Shown here: in pieces, positions 11,809 through 19,527 of the stretch | Position numbering within the stretch: position 1 is the first letter of the stretch | Layout: the number at the start of each line of letters is the position of its first letter | DNA from: Candidatus Kurthia equi | GTDB taxonomy: Bacteria; Bacillota; Bacilli; Bacillales_A; Planococcaceae | DNA: 32,475 bases | Reading direction: 5' to 3' | NCBI GenBank assembly: GCA_018065935.1 | Contig: JAGHSJ010000144.1 | Location: forward strand, 1-32,475 | The notes under the pieces: generated by a model | What the model was told of the DNA's origin: nothing | Seen by the model: only the letters and a program-made list of their open reading frames with translations | Database searches by the model: none | Translations under genes and position numbers: made by a program

Positions 11809-12717
11809 ATGGACGTGGAACTACGACAACTACGCTATTTCGTAGCTGTGGCAGAAAGAGAACATATTTCTGAAGCAGCAGAATATTTACATGTAGCACA
11901 ATCTGCAGTCAGCCGACAAATTGCTAATTTAGAATCTGAAATGGGTGCAGAGCTTTTCGAACGTGTCGGACGAAATGTTAAATTAACACCAATAGGTAAA
12001 GTTTTTTTAGAGCATTCATTAATCGCATTAGAAGCTATCGATTTTGCTAAAAAACAAATTGATGAATACCTTGATCCAGAAAAAGGAACAATTAAAATAG
12101 GGTTCCCAACAAGTTTAGCTAGTTTTTTATTACCTACAGTAATCTCTGCTTTTAAAAAGGAACATCCTAATGTATCCTTCCATCTGCGCCAAGGTTCTTA
12201 TCGTTATTTAATTAACGCGGTTAAAACTAGAGAATTGAACCTTGCTTTTTTAGGTCCTGTTCCAAATAAAGATGATGTAATTGATACAAAAATTTTATTT
12301 ACTGAAAAGATTTCAGCATTACTACCTACTTCTCACCCACTATCTGAGAAGCATGATATTCAACTAGCTGATTTACGAAATGAAGAATTTGTACTCTTCC
12401 CAGACGGTTACATATTAAATAAAGTTGTAGTTGATGCATGTCAGTCAGTTGGTTTTACACCTAAGGTAAGTTCTGAAGGTGAAGATATGGATGCCTTGAA
12501 AGGCCTTGTAGCTGCGGGTATTGGTGTTACCTTATTACCTGAAAGTGCTTTTTATGATTCTACACCTCGACGTACGGTAAAACTTTCATTAACAGAACCA
12601 TCATTTACAAGAAATGTTGGGGTTATTTTTCCTATCAATCGCGAGTTAGCACCATCTGAAAAAATCTTTTTAGACTTCGTTAGTAATTTCTTCTCACGTT
12701 TAACTCAATTCGGCTAA
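11809..12717 (+). CDS. gltC: LysR-family transcriptional activator of glutamate synthase, GltC
   Basis: GltC activates gltAB in Bacillus in response to the 2-oxoglutarate/glutamate balance. The 302-residue protein has an N-terminal winged helix-turn-helix (LRYFVAVAEREHISEAAEYLHVAQSAVSRQI, shown here only by its flanks LRYFVAVAERE and AQSAVSRQI, about residues 7-38), followed by a periplasmic-binding-protein-like effector domain (about 90-300). It is divergent from gltB with a shared operator, the classic arrangement. The ATG at 11809 is four bases after GGGG; a GTG at 11815 would give MELRQLRYF, the N terminus I remember for B. subtilis GltC, with better spacing. Either start changes only two residues. 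Confidence 0.93.
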   Translation: MDVELRQLRYFVAVAEREHISEAAEYLHVAQSAVSRQIANLESEMGAELFERVGRNVKLTPIGKVFLEHSLIALEAIDFAKKQIDEYLDPEKGTIKIGFPTSLASFLLPTVISAFKKEHPNVSFHLRQGSYRYLINAVKTRELNLAFLGPVPNKDDVIDTKILFTEKISALLPTSHPLSEKHDIQLADLRNEEFVLFPDGYILNKVVVDACQSVGFTPKVSSEGEDMDALKGLVAAGIGVTLLPESAFYDSTPRRTVKLSLTEPSFTRNVGVIFPINRELAPSEKIFLDFVSNFFSRLTQFG

Positions 12718-12759
12718 TTATAACAACATAAGGGGCTATTCTTTTTATAAGGATAGAAG

Positions 12760-12794
12760 AAAGGACCGCACAATTCATTTTGCTGCGATCCTTT
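12760..12794 (+). terminator. Terminator of gltC
   Basis: AAAGGAcCGCA (12760-12770) pairs with TGCGaTCCTTT (12784-12794) with a single C/A mismatch, followed by a T-run on the plus strand. It lies 42 bases after the gltC stop. The remaining gap to metQ (12795-12917) shows no gene. Confidence 0.85.
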
Positions 12795-12919
12795 TTATTT
12801 TTCAGCAGCTTTATTTATCCCCTGCGGAATTCCCTGATGTTGTGCTCTACATCATAACAAATTTCAGACTATTCTGTCATTTAAAAAGATAATGATGTGT
12901 TTAAATTTCTACATACAAA

Positions 12920-12956
12920 AAATCCCGAACTACATAAATCATGTAATTCGGGATTT
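12920..12956 (-). terminator. Terminator of the metNIQ operon
   Basis: AAATCCCGAA (12920-12929) pairs with TTCGGGATTT (12947-12956) and an inner TACAT/ATGTA pair extends the stem. On the minus strand the stem runs into six T residues. It is about 60 bases past the metQ stop and convergent with the gltC terminator. Confidence 0.9.
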
Positions 12957-13015
12957 CCAGCATAGACAAGAAATGTGATAGCCCACTAGACTAGCTACGC
13001 TTCTTTGAGTTCATC

Positions 13016-13849
13016 TTATTCGTTTACAGGAACAACTGAACCTTTCCACTCTTCATTAATATAATCTTGGATTTCTTTAGAGTGTAAAACTTTTACTAAT
13101 TCTTTAATTGCTTTTGTATCTTCGTCACCTTTTTTAACTGCAACAACGTTTACATATGGTGATTCACTATCTTCAATTGCAATTGAATCTTCAGTAGGTG
13201 TTAAGCCAGCATCAATTGCGTAGTTAGAGTTGATGACAACTGCGTCACCCTCTTCATTTTTATACATTTGAACTAACATTTCTGGAGCAGTTTTTGCATC
13301 AATTTTTAAGTTTTTAGGGTTTTTATCGATGTCTTTTACAACTGCTTTTGTTTTATCAATACCATCTTTAAGTGTGATTAAACCTTTTGCTTCAAGAAGG
13401 ATTAAAATACGTCCTTGGTCAGCAACTGAATTAGAGATGATAATTGTAGAACCATCTTTAAGATCCTCTAAAGATTTCACTTTTTTAGAATAAATACCGA
13501 TTGGTTCGATATGAATTCCACCAGCGTTTACGAAATCATAACCATTGTCCTCAATTTGTGTTTCAAGGTATGGGATGTGTTGGAAGAAGTTTGCATCTAA
13601 ATCACCTGAATCAAGGTCTTTATTTGGTAAAACATAGTCTTGATATTCTTCAATTTCTAAGTCAATACCTTCTTTTTCAAGAATTGGTTCAGCTTTTTCT
13701 AAAATTTTTGCATGCGGTACGTTAGAAGCACCGATGACTAGTTTTGTTTCTTTTGAATCGCTTGATTTTTCATCAGAACCACATGCTGCTAGGCTTAGTG
13801 CTAATGTAGCTGTTAATAGACTTGCAACTAATTTTTTAGACGTTTTCAT
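13016..13849 (-). CDS. metQ: Methionine ABC transporter substrate-binding lipoprotein MetQ
   Basis: MetQ (NlpA family) captures methionine outside the membrane for the MetNI importer. From the ATG at 13847-13849 (SD AAGGGGAA) the precursor has 277 residues with a lipoprotein signal peptide: a KTSKK basic start, a hydrophobic core and the lipobox LAAC with lipidated C23. The mature part follows NlpA features: an early VIGASNVPHAKILE strand, DLDANFFQHIPYLE, and a C-terminal INEEWKGSVVPV. A GTG-like upstream start at 13870 would put seven residues before the signal peptide and is rejected. It is third in metN-metI-metQ, 54 bases after metI. SAM-I riboswitch control indicates methionine rather than another substrate. 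Confidence 0.95.
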   Translation of the reverse strand: MKTSKKLVASLLTATLALSLAACGSDEKSSDSKETKLVIGASNVPHAKILEKAEPILEKEGIDLEIEEYQDYVLPNKDLDSGDLDANFFQHIPYLETQIEDNGYDFVNAGGIHIEPIGIYSKKVKSLEDLKDGSTIIISNSVADQGRILILLEAKGLITLKDGIDKTKAVVKDIDKNPKNLKIDAKTAPEMLVQMYKNEEGDAVVINSNYAIDAGLTPTEDSIAIEDSESPYVNVVAVKKGDEDTKAIKELVKVLHSKEIQDYINEEWKGSVVPVNE

Positions 13850-13903
13850 AAATAAATTCCCCTTTTCCAATATGTTTTTTATAATTTCGCTAACGCGTTG
13901 TTC

Positions 13904-14578
13904 CTATCGTTTATCAATTTTGGCGGTAATAAAATCGCCGATAAATTGAAGAATGAATACAATGATTAAAACTAAAACAGTTGCGACAAATGTCACGTCG
14001 TTTTGGGAGCGCTGGAAACCATCCATGAATGCCAGATAACCTAAACCACCTGCACCAATAATCCCTGCCATTGCCGTATAACCAATAAGTGCTACGGCTG
14101 TTACTGTAATACCTGATACTAAGGCTGGTAATGATTCTGGAATAAGCACCTTCCAAATAATCGTCCATGTTGTTGCGCCCATTGAGCGAGCCGCTTCAAT
14201 AACTCCTTTATCAATTTCTTTCAATGCGATTAATACCATGCGCGCATAAAATGGTGCAGCACCAATAATTAATGCAGGTAGCGCAGCATTTGCTCCACGA
14301 ATTGAACCCATTAAGAAACTTGTGAATGGGATTAATAAAATAACAAGAATGATAAACGGAATCGAACGGAAAATATTAACTACTGCTCCTGTTAAAAAAT
14401 TAACAATCTTATTTGCCCACAGTTGATGTGGGGCTGTTAAGAACAACAGAATTCCTAGTGCGAGTCCGATAACAAATGTTGCCACAGTTGAAATGGCTGT
14501 CATATAAAGCGTATCAACGACCGCTTCCCACATATCCGCCCAATCGACGTTTGGGAATAACCCTGATTCATTATTCAT
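13904..14578 (-). CDS. metI: Methionine ABC transporter permease MetI
   Basis: MetI (called MetP in B. subtilis) is the membrane channel subunit of the methionine importer. The 224-residue protein has about five hydrophobic segments and the cytoplasmic EAA loop that docks MetN (GVIEAARSMGATTWTIIWKV, about residues 120-140). It resembles the YaeE/MetI family in length and in its ending. The ATG at 14576-14578 overlaps the metN stop by 8 bases (ATGAATAA), suggesting coupled translation, with GGAGGTAATGTC upstream. No irregularity is seen. Confidence 0.95.
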   Translation of the reverse strand: MNNESGLFPNVDWADMWEAVVDTLYMTAISTVATFVIGLALGILLFLTAPHQLWANKIVNFLTGAVVNIFRSIPFIILVILLIPFTSFLMGSIRGANAALPALIIGAAPFYARMVLIALKEIDKGVIEAARSMGATTWTIIWKVLIPESLPALVSGITVTAVALIGYTAMAGIIGAGGLGYLAFMDGFQRSQNDVTFVATVLVLIIVFILQFIGDFITAKIDKR

Positions 14579-15596
14579 GTGACATTACCTCCGATTTAAT
14601 TCCTTCAGCGGCTAAATACTGTACTGCTTTTTCAACGTCAGCATCTTCACCTGAAACTTGTACGATTAGCGTGCCGTATGGACCACTTTTCGTCGGAGAG
14701 ATATTCCCATGTACGATATTGATTTCTACATCAAATTTACGAATCAATTGCGTAATAACGGGTTGTTCTGTTTTAGAACCAACAAAGAATAATTTAATTA
14801 ATTTTCCTTTATTGTATTGCTCTTTCATTTGTTGCATCGATTCTTTATGCCCCGCTGTATCCGTCACTTGCTGAACGAATTTTTGTGTTACTGGTGCTTT
14901 TGGTGATTCGAAGACTTGTAATACATCGCCTTCTTCAACAACTTTACCAGCTTCCATTACAGCCACTCGATTACAAATTTTACGAATTACATGCATCTCA
15001 TGTGTAATTAAGATAATCGTGATATTTAATTTTTCATTTACGCTACGTAATAAATCTAAAATAGCATCGGTAGTTTCTGGATCTAGTGCTGAGGTTGCCT
15101 CATCACATAGAAGTACTTCTGGGTTATTTGCTAGTGCACGAGCAATACCAACACGTTGCTTTTGTCCACCTGAAAGTTGCGACGGATACGCTTTTTCGCG
15201 ACCTGTTAAGCCGACCAAATCAATTAGTTCTGCAACTCGTTGTTGGCGCAACTCTTTTTTCACGCCTGCAATTTCTAAAGAAAATGCGATATTTTCTGCT
15301 ACAGTGCGTGACCATAAAAGATTAAAATGCTGGAATACCATACTAATCTTATGGCGTGCGTTACGAAGTTTTGCACCTTTAATTTTTGAAATGTCCTCAC
15401 CATTTACAATGACTGAACCAGATGTTGGTTTTTCTAAACCATTGAACAAGCGAATCATTGTACTTTTTCCTGCTCCACTGTATCCAATAATTCCGAAGAT
15501 TTCTCCATCTTGGATTGTTAGATTCACTTGATTTACGGCTGTGAGGGGACCATTTGAAGTTTTGTACTGTTTTGTAACATCATTTAATTGAATCAA
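14571..15596 (-). CDS. metN: Methionine ABC transporter ATP-binding protein MetN
   Basis: MetN is the ATPase of the methionine importer. The 341-residue protein has Walker A GYSGAGKS (38-45), the signature LSGGQKQR, Walker B VLLCDEATSALD, and a switch histidine in ILITHEMHV. A C-terminal NIL domain of about 80 residues (from about 265) binds methionine and mediates trans-inhibition in characterised homologues. The start is TTG (15594-15596), six bases after AAGGTGGG; no ATG is better placed, and homologues begin with a similar MIxLxDV sequence. The rare start may lower expression slightly. It is the first gene after the SAM-I riboswitch. Confidence 0.95.
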   Translation of the reverse strand: MIQLNDVTKQYKTSNGPLTAVNQVNLTIQDGEIFGIIGYSGAGKSTMIRLFNGLEKPTSGSVIVNGEDISKIKGAKLRNARHKISMVFQHFNLLWSRTVAENIAFSLEIAGVKKELRQQRVAELIDLVGLTGREKAYPSQLSGGQKQRVGIARALANNPEVLLCDEATSALDPETTDAILDLLRSVNEKLNITIILITHEMHVIRKICNRVAVMEAGKVVEEGDVLQVFESPKAPVTQKFVQQVTDTAGHKESMQQMKEQYNKGKLIKLFFVGSKTEQPVITQLIRKFDVEINIVHGNISPTKSGPYGTLIVQVSGEDADVEKAVQYLAAEGIKSEVMSHE

Positions 15597-15628
15597 ATTT
15601 TTCCCACCTTACCGAACTTTTTCAACAA

Positions 15629-15662
15629 AAAAGCCCTCCTGCTTGAAATGGCAGAAGGGCTT
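15629..15662 (-). terminator. Riboswitch-controlled terminator before metN
   Basis: On the minus strand AAGCCCTtCTGC and GCAGgAGGGCTT form a stem with one mismatch around an 8-base loop, followed by TTTTTT. It lies between the SAM-I aptamer and the metN Shine-Dalgarno sequence, the standard place for the expression platform: SAM binding should favour this terminator. Confidence 0.9.
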
Positions 15663-15689
15663 AATCATACACAAATATGCTAAACCGTT

Positions 15690-15803
15690 CTCTCATCTCC
15701 CAAGGCAACTAAACCTTGTGTGAATTGGCACCAATTTCACATGCTAGCATGCGACGGTTGCCGGGCTTCATAGGGCACTTCCCTCCACCTCTCTAAATAA
15801 GAG
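15690..15803 (-). ncRNA. SAM-I (S-box) riboswitch
   Basis: The minus strand shows the SAM-I hallmarks in order: P1 arm CTCTTAT at the 5' end, AGAGAGGTGGAGGGA, CCCTATGAAGCCCGGCAACC, the variable P3 hairpin, an AAGGT segment, and CTTGGGAGATGAGAG closing P1. With the terminator at 15629-15662 it forms a transcriptional OFF switch when S-adenosylmethionine is abundant. The aptamer is about 114 nucleotides and starts about 25 bases after the predicted transcription start. Confidence 0.95.
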
Positions 15804-15836
15804 TAAACGAATATTAAGTTCTTAGTTAATGTTGCT

Positions 15837-15865
15837 ACTTTACCACCAACGAAAAGAAAGGTCAA
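15837..15865 (-). promoter_or_regulatory. Predicted sigma-A promoter of metNIQ
   Basis: TTGACC (complement 15860-15865, 5/6) and TAAAGT (15837-15842, 4/6) are separated by exactly 17 bases on the minus strand. The -35 overlaps the stop codon of the upstream thioredoxin-like gene, and initiation would fall shortly before the riboswitch aptamer. Confidence 0.65.
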
Positions 15866-16170
15866 TACTTTCTATCTAATTTTTCAAACAAATTAGGTAC
15901 GGACTGGAATGCGTATACTTTTTCGACAATTTCTCCATGATCCGCGATTAGTAAACACGGCACACTTTCGATTTCATAATCAAAAGCTAACTGCTCCATA
16001 TAATTTAAATTTGCTTTACCAATCGGTACATTCTTAACTACCTGTTCAGTTACATCCATCATACGTGAAGCAACCTGACATGTACCACACATTGGCGTAT
16101 ATAAATAGAAAGCAACTTTCTCACCATTTATTCGTTTTTCTTCCCACTGTTCTCTTGTCCACTCTTGCAT
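15862..16170 (-). CDS. yusE: Thioredoxin-like protein (YusE type)
   Basis: A small cytosolic thioredoxin-fold protein of 102 residues with redox motif C28-G-T-C31 (YTPMCGTCQ) and the cis-proline loop SVP71 that normally faces the active site. It lacks the WCGPC sequence of classical thioredoxin, so its partner is unknown. The ATG at 16168-16170 lies five bases after the Toprim gene stop with GGGATGAG overlapping that stop, so the two are probably cotranslated. Gene order matches the B. subtilis yusE-yusF-gcvH neighbourhood, the basis of the symbol. No specific function is established. Confidence 0.85.
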   Translation of the reverse strand: MQEWTREQWEEKRINGEKVAFYLYTPMCGTCQVASRMMDVTEQVVKNVPIGKANLNYMEQLAFDYEIESVPCLLIADHGEIVEKVYAFQSVPNLFEKLDRKY

Positions 16171-16175
16171 TTAAC

Positions 16176-16526
16176 TCATCCCTTACCTAATAAAAATCCT
16201 GGTTTTACTGCAAAACCCTCATCCTTTAAAATCTTTGCTAAATAATGACGTGGGGTGCTTTCTACACCACCATAAAATGGTAAGGTATATAAATGGTTTG
16301 ATTCGGGATATTCACGCGTATACAGTTTTCTCAATTTATCTCCAGTTTCATCCGCATCAAAGAATGCATATAATTCACATGCTTCAAAAGGCTGCATTAT
16401 TTCCTCTAAACGGCTTGGACTAAATGTTCCGTTTGTACAAATAATCTCAACGGGTTCAGCAAATAGTGGTTTTAACTGAAGTTTATCCTGTCTACCCTCA
16501 ACAACAATTACTTTATCTGTCACCAT
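16176..16526 (-). CDS. yusF: Small Toprim-domain protein (YusF type)
   Basis: A 116-residue protein made almost entirely of one Toprim domain, the metal-binding fold of primases, topoisomerases, OLD nucleases and RNase M5. It shows VIVVEGRQDK (E10 and the glycine after it) and AFFDADETGDKLRK (D57, D59), the two metal-binding motifs. Whether it cuts nucleic acid is unknown; RNase M5-like small Toprim enzymes are the nearest model. The ATG at 16524-16526 follows GGAGGG by seven bases; the GTG at 16541 lies within the Shine-Dalgarno region and is rejected. It sits between gcvH and the thioredoxin-like gene, an arrangement I recall from B. subtilis. Confidence 0.85.
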   Translation of the reverse strand: MVTDKVIVVEGRQDKLQLKPLFAEPVEIICTNGTFSPSRLEEIMQPFEACELYAFFDADETGDKLRKLYTREYPESNHLYTLPFYGGVESTPRHYLAKILKDEGFAVKPGFLLGKG

Positions 16527-16626
16527 AGGGAATCCCTCCACGAATCATTTATGCTGTTGCAGTAAGTCCTATTAGTAATATTTATACCATAATTTGATCA
16601 GAGTATTAAATAAAACAGCTCAAAAA

Positions 16627-16650
16627 AAGCCACTCCTTTAAGAGCGACTT
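16627..16650 (-). terminator. Terminator of gcvH
   Basis: On the minus strand AAGTCGCTC and GAGTGGCTT form a 9-bp stem (two G-T pairs) with a 6-base loop, followed by seven T residues. It separates gcvH from the Toprim gene, which therefore probably has its own promoter in 16542-16620; I see only a weak -10 candidate there. Confidence 0.8.
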
Positions 16651-16662
16651 CTTCAGTACGAT

Positions 16663-17043
16663 TTATTCAGCAATAAGTGCTTCATATTGTTCTGGCGTTA
16701 ATAATGCTTCTAATTCTGCAGGATTTGTTGGTTCAATAGCAATCATCCATGCTTTTTCATATGGAGATTCGTTAACAAATTCAGGGCTATCTTCTAATTC
16801 TTCATTAATTTCAACAACTGTACCAGAAAGTGGTGCATACAATTCAGAAACTGTTTTAACGGATTCAACACTACCAAATGGTTGATCAAGTTTTAATTCA
16901 TCGCCCACAGCTGGTAATTCTACGAATACGATATCGCCAAGCTCAGACTGTGCAAATTCCGTAATACCGATGCGAACTTTACCATCTTCTTGTAACACCC
17001 ATTCATGTTCTTTTGTGAAACGTAAATTAGTTGGAATACTCAT
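16663..17043 (-). CDS. gcvH: Glycine cleavage system H protein
   Basis: GcvH carries the lipoyl arm that shuttles the aminomethyl group between the P, T and L proteins of the glycine cleavage system, and in Bacillus it also feeds lipoyl groups to other enzymes. The 126-residue protein has the lipoylated lysine K63 in [13 protein letters not shown], the GDIVFVELP segment and the conserved end (SPYEKAWMI). The ATG at 17041-17043 follows GGAGGGG by nine bases; a start at 17061 would add six residues containing the Shine-Dalgarno sequence. The other gcv genes are not in this window, as in B. subtilis, where gcvH is separate. Confidence 0.96.
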   Translation of the reverse strand: MSIPTNLRFTKEHEWVLQEDGKVRIGITEFAQSELGDIVFVELPAVGDELKLDQPFGSVESVKTVSELYAPLSGTVVEINEELEDSPEFVNESPYEKAWMIAIEPTNPAELEALLTPEQYEALIAE

Positions 17044-17122
17044 TTTTAATAACCCCTCCATAAAATATGTATAGTATTTTCATTACCATTGTTACATTTT
17101 TCGTACGGAAAAACAAGCTATT

Positions 17123-17485
17123 TTAGTCGTTTTTCCAATTTTCTACGAACTCAGACTCCTTAAAACCGAACGTTGCTGATTTTCCATCAAAAGTTAATGG
17201 ACGTTTAATTAACATTCCATCAGAAGCTAATAACTTAAATTGTTCTTCCTCAGACATTTCTGCTAAACGATCTTTTAAACCTAACTCTCTATATTTTAAA
17301 CCTGATGTATTAAAGAATTTTTTCAATGGCGCACCAGCTACTGTGTAAATGGCTTTTAACTCTTCTGCCGTTGGAGTTTCTGTAACAATATCTTTTGCTA
17401 CAACATCAATTTCTTCTTCTTTAAACCAAGCAAGCGCTTTACGACAAGTCGTGCATTTTGGGTAATGATAAACAGTTACAGTCAT
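17123..17485 (-). CDS. yusI: ArsC/Spx-family protein (YusI type)
   Basis: A 120-residue thioredoxin-fold protein of the ArsC/Spx family. It has the N-terminal C11-T-T-C14 motif (YHYPKCTTCRKAL), which Spx also has, and the RPLTFDGK segment that corresponds to the anion-binding region of the family. It is not Spx itself: length and sequence differ, and the Spx contact region for RNA polymerase is not evident. True arsenate reductase activity is uncertain and no ars genes are nearby. The ATG at 17483-17485 has GGAGAG upstream. Gene order next to gcvH matches yusI of B. subtilis. Confidence 0.85.
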   Translation of the reverse strand: MTVTVYHYPKCTTCRKALAWFKEEEIDVVAKDIVTETPTAEELKAIYTVAGAPLKKFFNTSGLKYRELGLKDRLAEMSEEEQFKLLASDGMLIKRPLTFDGKSATFGFKESEFVENWKND

Positions 17486-17518
17486 TGTTTTCTCTCCATT
17501 TCATTCTTACTTGTCTTT

Positions 17519-17547
17519 ATTGTAGGGAGGCAAAGCTGCAATTGCAA
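17519..17547 (-). promoter_or_regulatory. Predicted sigma-A promoter upstream of the yusI-like gene
   Basis: TTGCAA (17542-17547, 4/6) and TACAAT (complement 17519-17524, 5/6) are 17 bases apart on the minus strand, about 35 bases before the ATG. Confidence 0.55.
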
Positions 17548-17573
17548 ATTTTAAGTCATTGTTATAATACAAA

Positions 17574-17611
17574 AAACAGTCAAGTGTAGTTTTCACCACA
17601 CTTGACCGTTT
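17574..17611 (-). terminator. Terminator of the fadNAE operon
   Basis: GTCAAGTGT (17579-17587) pairs perfectly with ACACTTGAC (17598-17606); flanking AAAC/GTTT extends the stem, and on the minus strand six T residues follow. It lies about 75 bases beyond the fadE stop; nothing else is seen between 17612 and 17680. Confidence 0.9.
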
Positions 17612-17680
17612 ACTTTGTTTTAATCCGAAACTTGTCAGAATCCTTTTTGACGTCCGAAGTTGAACGAGACGAAAGATTAC

Positions 17681-19468
17681 CTAGACTGTGAATTTTTGTG
17701 CTTCGATTAGCTTGTCTGCTGCTTGGCGTTTTAGTGGAATTGTATTTACTGGTGTTGCGCGTGTTAATTTACGAAGTGCTGATAGAATCATACGTAAATC
17801 ATCACCTGTAGAAGCCGCGACTAATGTATCTTTTGCTTCTTTTTCAATTTCAGCAAATGCTTCTTGTGCAAAGATTTGTGTGTAAAGGATTTTTTGTGTT
17901 GCTTTTTCTTCCCCGACAGCTGCGATTGCTTTTTCAGTACGTAAAACAACTGATTCTAATGCAAATAATTGGTTCGCGATATTGGCAATATTCACAAGTA
18001 CTTCTTGTTCTTGCTCAAGTTTTGTCCCGTAAGTCATGGCTGCCGTACCAGCTGCTAATAAAGCAATTTTCTTCGCCATTTTCACTAAGTGTTTTTCATT
18101 TGCTAATGGTGCATCGCCGATTTCTTCTGGCATCATTGCTAATAATTCACCTTGTAAAGCTTGTGCTTGTTGTAATAGTGGTAATTCACCTTTCATTGCT
18201 TTCTTCATGAATGTACCTGGTACGATTAGACGATTAATTTCATTTGTCCCTTCAAAGATACGGTTAATACGAGAGTCTCGGTAGATACGCTCTACTTCAT
18301 ATTCTTGCATATAACCATAACCACCATGTAATTGAACAGCTTCATCTGCAATGAAATCTAATGTTTCAGAACCGAATACTTTATTAATTGAACATTCAAT
18401 TGCATACTCAGCTATAGCTGCTGCTACGGCTTTCCCATCTTTTACTTCTTCAGCAGACAGTTGGCTCATACGATCTTGGAAGTAACCCACTGTACGATAA
18501 ATTAATGACTCAGATGCATAAAGATGTGCAGCCATAGTCGCTAATTTTTCTTTTGTTAAATTGAATGAAGAAATAGCTGTGCCGAACTGTTTACGTTCAT
18601 TCGTGTAAGTGATAGCTAATTCTAATGCACGTTTTGATGCACCGACAGCACCTACTCCTAATTTGTAACGACCGATGTTTAAAATATTGAAAGCGATAAT
18701 ATGACCGCGACCAATTTCACCTAATAGGTTTTCTACAGGTACTTCTGCATCTTCTAAAATTAGTGTACGAGTAGAAGATGATTTAATCCCCATTTTCTTC
18801 TCTTCTGCACCAGTTGAAACGCCTGGATAATCACGTTCTACAATAAATGCAGTGAATTTGTCACCGTCGATTTTTGCGTATACGATGAATACATTCGCAA
18901 ATGCTGAGTTTGTAATCCATTGTTTTTCACCATTTAAAATATAGTGTGTACCTGCTTCATTTAACTTCGCTACTGTACGAGCGCCTAATGCATCTGAACC
19001 TGAACCTGGCTCTGTTAATGCATAAGCTGCTAATAATTCACCAGAAGCTAATTTTGGTAAGTATTTCGATTTTTGATCGTGATTACCGAATAATACGATT
19101 GGTAATGAACCAATCCCAACATGTGCACCATGTGTGATTGAGAAACCGCCAGCTGGCGCCATTTTTTCCGTAATTAAAGCAGATGAAATTTTATCCAATC
19201 CTAAGCCTTCATATTCTTCAGGTACATCAGCTGCTAATAAGCCTAATTCGCCTGCTTTTTTCAATAAGCTTACTGAGTTATCAAATTCATGATTTTCTAA
19301 TTTTGGTACTAATGGTAGCACTTCATTTTTCAGGTAGTCTTCTGTTGTTTTCGCAATCATTAGTTGCTCATCTGTGTAATCCTCAGGTGTGAATACGCGA
19401 TCAAATGTAATGTCCTCTGTTAAGAAGCTTCCGCCTTTAATTACTTCATTTGTGATATTTTCTGTCAT
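17681..19468 (-). CDS. fadE: Acyl-CoA dehydrogenase FadE
   Basis: FadE catalyses the FAD-dependent first step of beta-oxidation, acyl-CoA to trans-2-enoyl-CoA, passing electrons to ETF. The 595-residue length fits the long (VLCAD-like) class with a C-terminal extension. Family signatures are AYALTEPGSGSDA (FAD/substrate loop, about residues 150-162) and QLHGGYGYMQEYEVERIYRD followed by RIFEGTNEI, whose glutamate is in the position of the catalytic base. The ATG at 19466-19468 follows GAGGAGGAA. It is third in fadN-fadA-fadE, 59 bases after fadA, with a perfect hairpin in the gap. It corresponds to yusJ of B. subtilis. Confidence 0.95.
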   Translation of the reverse strand: MTENITNEVIKGGSFLTEDITFDRVFTPEDYTDEQLMIAKTTEDYLKNEVLPLVPKLENHEFDNSVSLLKKAGELGLLAADVPEEYEGLGLDKISSALITEKMAPAGGFSITHGAHVGIGSLPIVLFGNHDQKSKYLPKLASGELLAAYALTEPGSGSDALGARTVAKLNEAGTHYILNGEKQWITNSAFANVFIVYAKIDGDKFTAFIVERDYPGVSTGAEEKKMGIKSSSTRTLILEDAEVPVENLLGEIGRGHIIAFNILNIGRYKLGVGAVGASKRALELAITYTNERKQFGTAISSFNLTKEKLATMAAHLYASESLIYRTVGYFQDRMSQLSAEEVKDGKAVAAAIAEYAIECSINKVFGSETLDFIADEAVQLHGGYGYMQEYEVERIYRDSRINRIFEGTNEINRLIVPGTFMKKAMKGELPLLQQAQALQGELLAMMPEEIGDAPLANEKHLVKMAKKIALLAAGTAAMTYGTKLEQEQEVLVNIANIANQLFALESVVLRTEKAIAAVGEEKATQKILYTQIFAQEAFAEIEKEAKDTLVAASTGDDLRMILSALRKLTRATPVNTIPLKRQAADKLIEAQKFTV

Positions 19469-19500
19469 GATAAATTCCTCCTCAGATTATATGTTATTGA

Positions 19501-19523
19501 TAGAGAGCGCCATACGCTCTCTA
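19501..19523 (-). other. Intra-operon stem-loop between fadA and fadE
   Basis: TAGAGAGCG (19501-19509) and CGCTCTCTA (19515-19523) form a perfect 9-bp stem with a 5-base loop just after the fadA stop. No T-run follows on the minus strand, so it is not a typical terminator; it may be an mRNA stabiliser or processing site. Confidence 0.55.
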
Positions 19524-19527
19524 CTTT

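Noticed and set aside
12834-12853. Inverted repeat TGATGT / ACATCA between the gltC and metNIQ terminators
   Set aside because: Six-base arms with an 8-base gap are expected by chance in AT-rich DNA, and no function fits the convergent gap.
15019-15531. 170-residue reading frame antisense to metN
   Set aside because: metN has all ABC motifs on the other strand; the antisense frame has no ribosome binding site or recognisable domain.
17123-17485. Reading the ArsC/Spx-family gene as Spx or as an arsenate reductase
   Set aside because: The CxxC motif is present, but length, context and the absence of ars genes do not support either specific name.
17824-18210. 128-residue plus-strand frame antisense to fadE
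   Set aside because: Its low-complexity leucine-rich sequence is a codon-use shadow of fadE.
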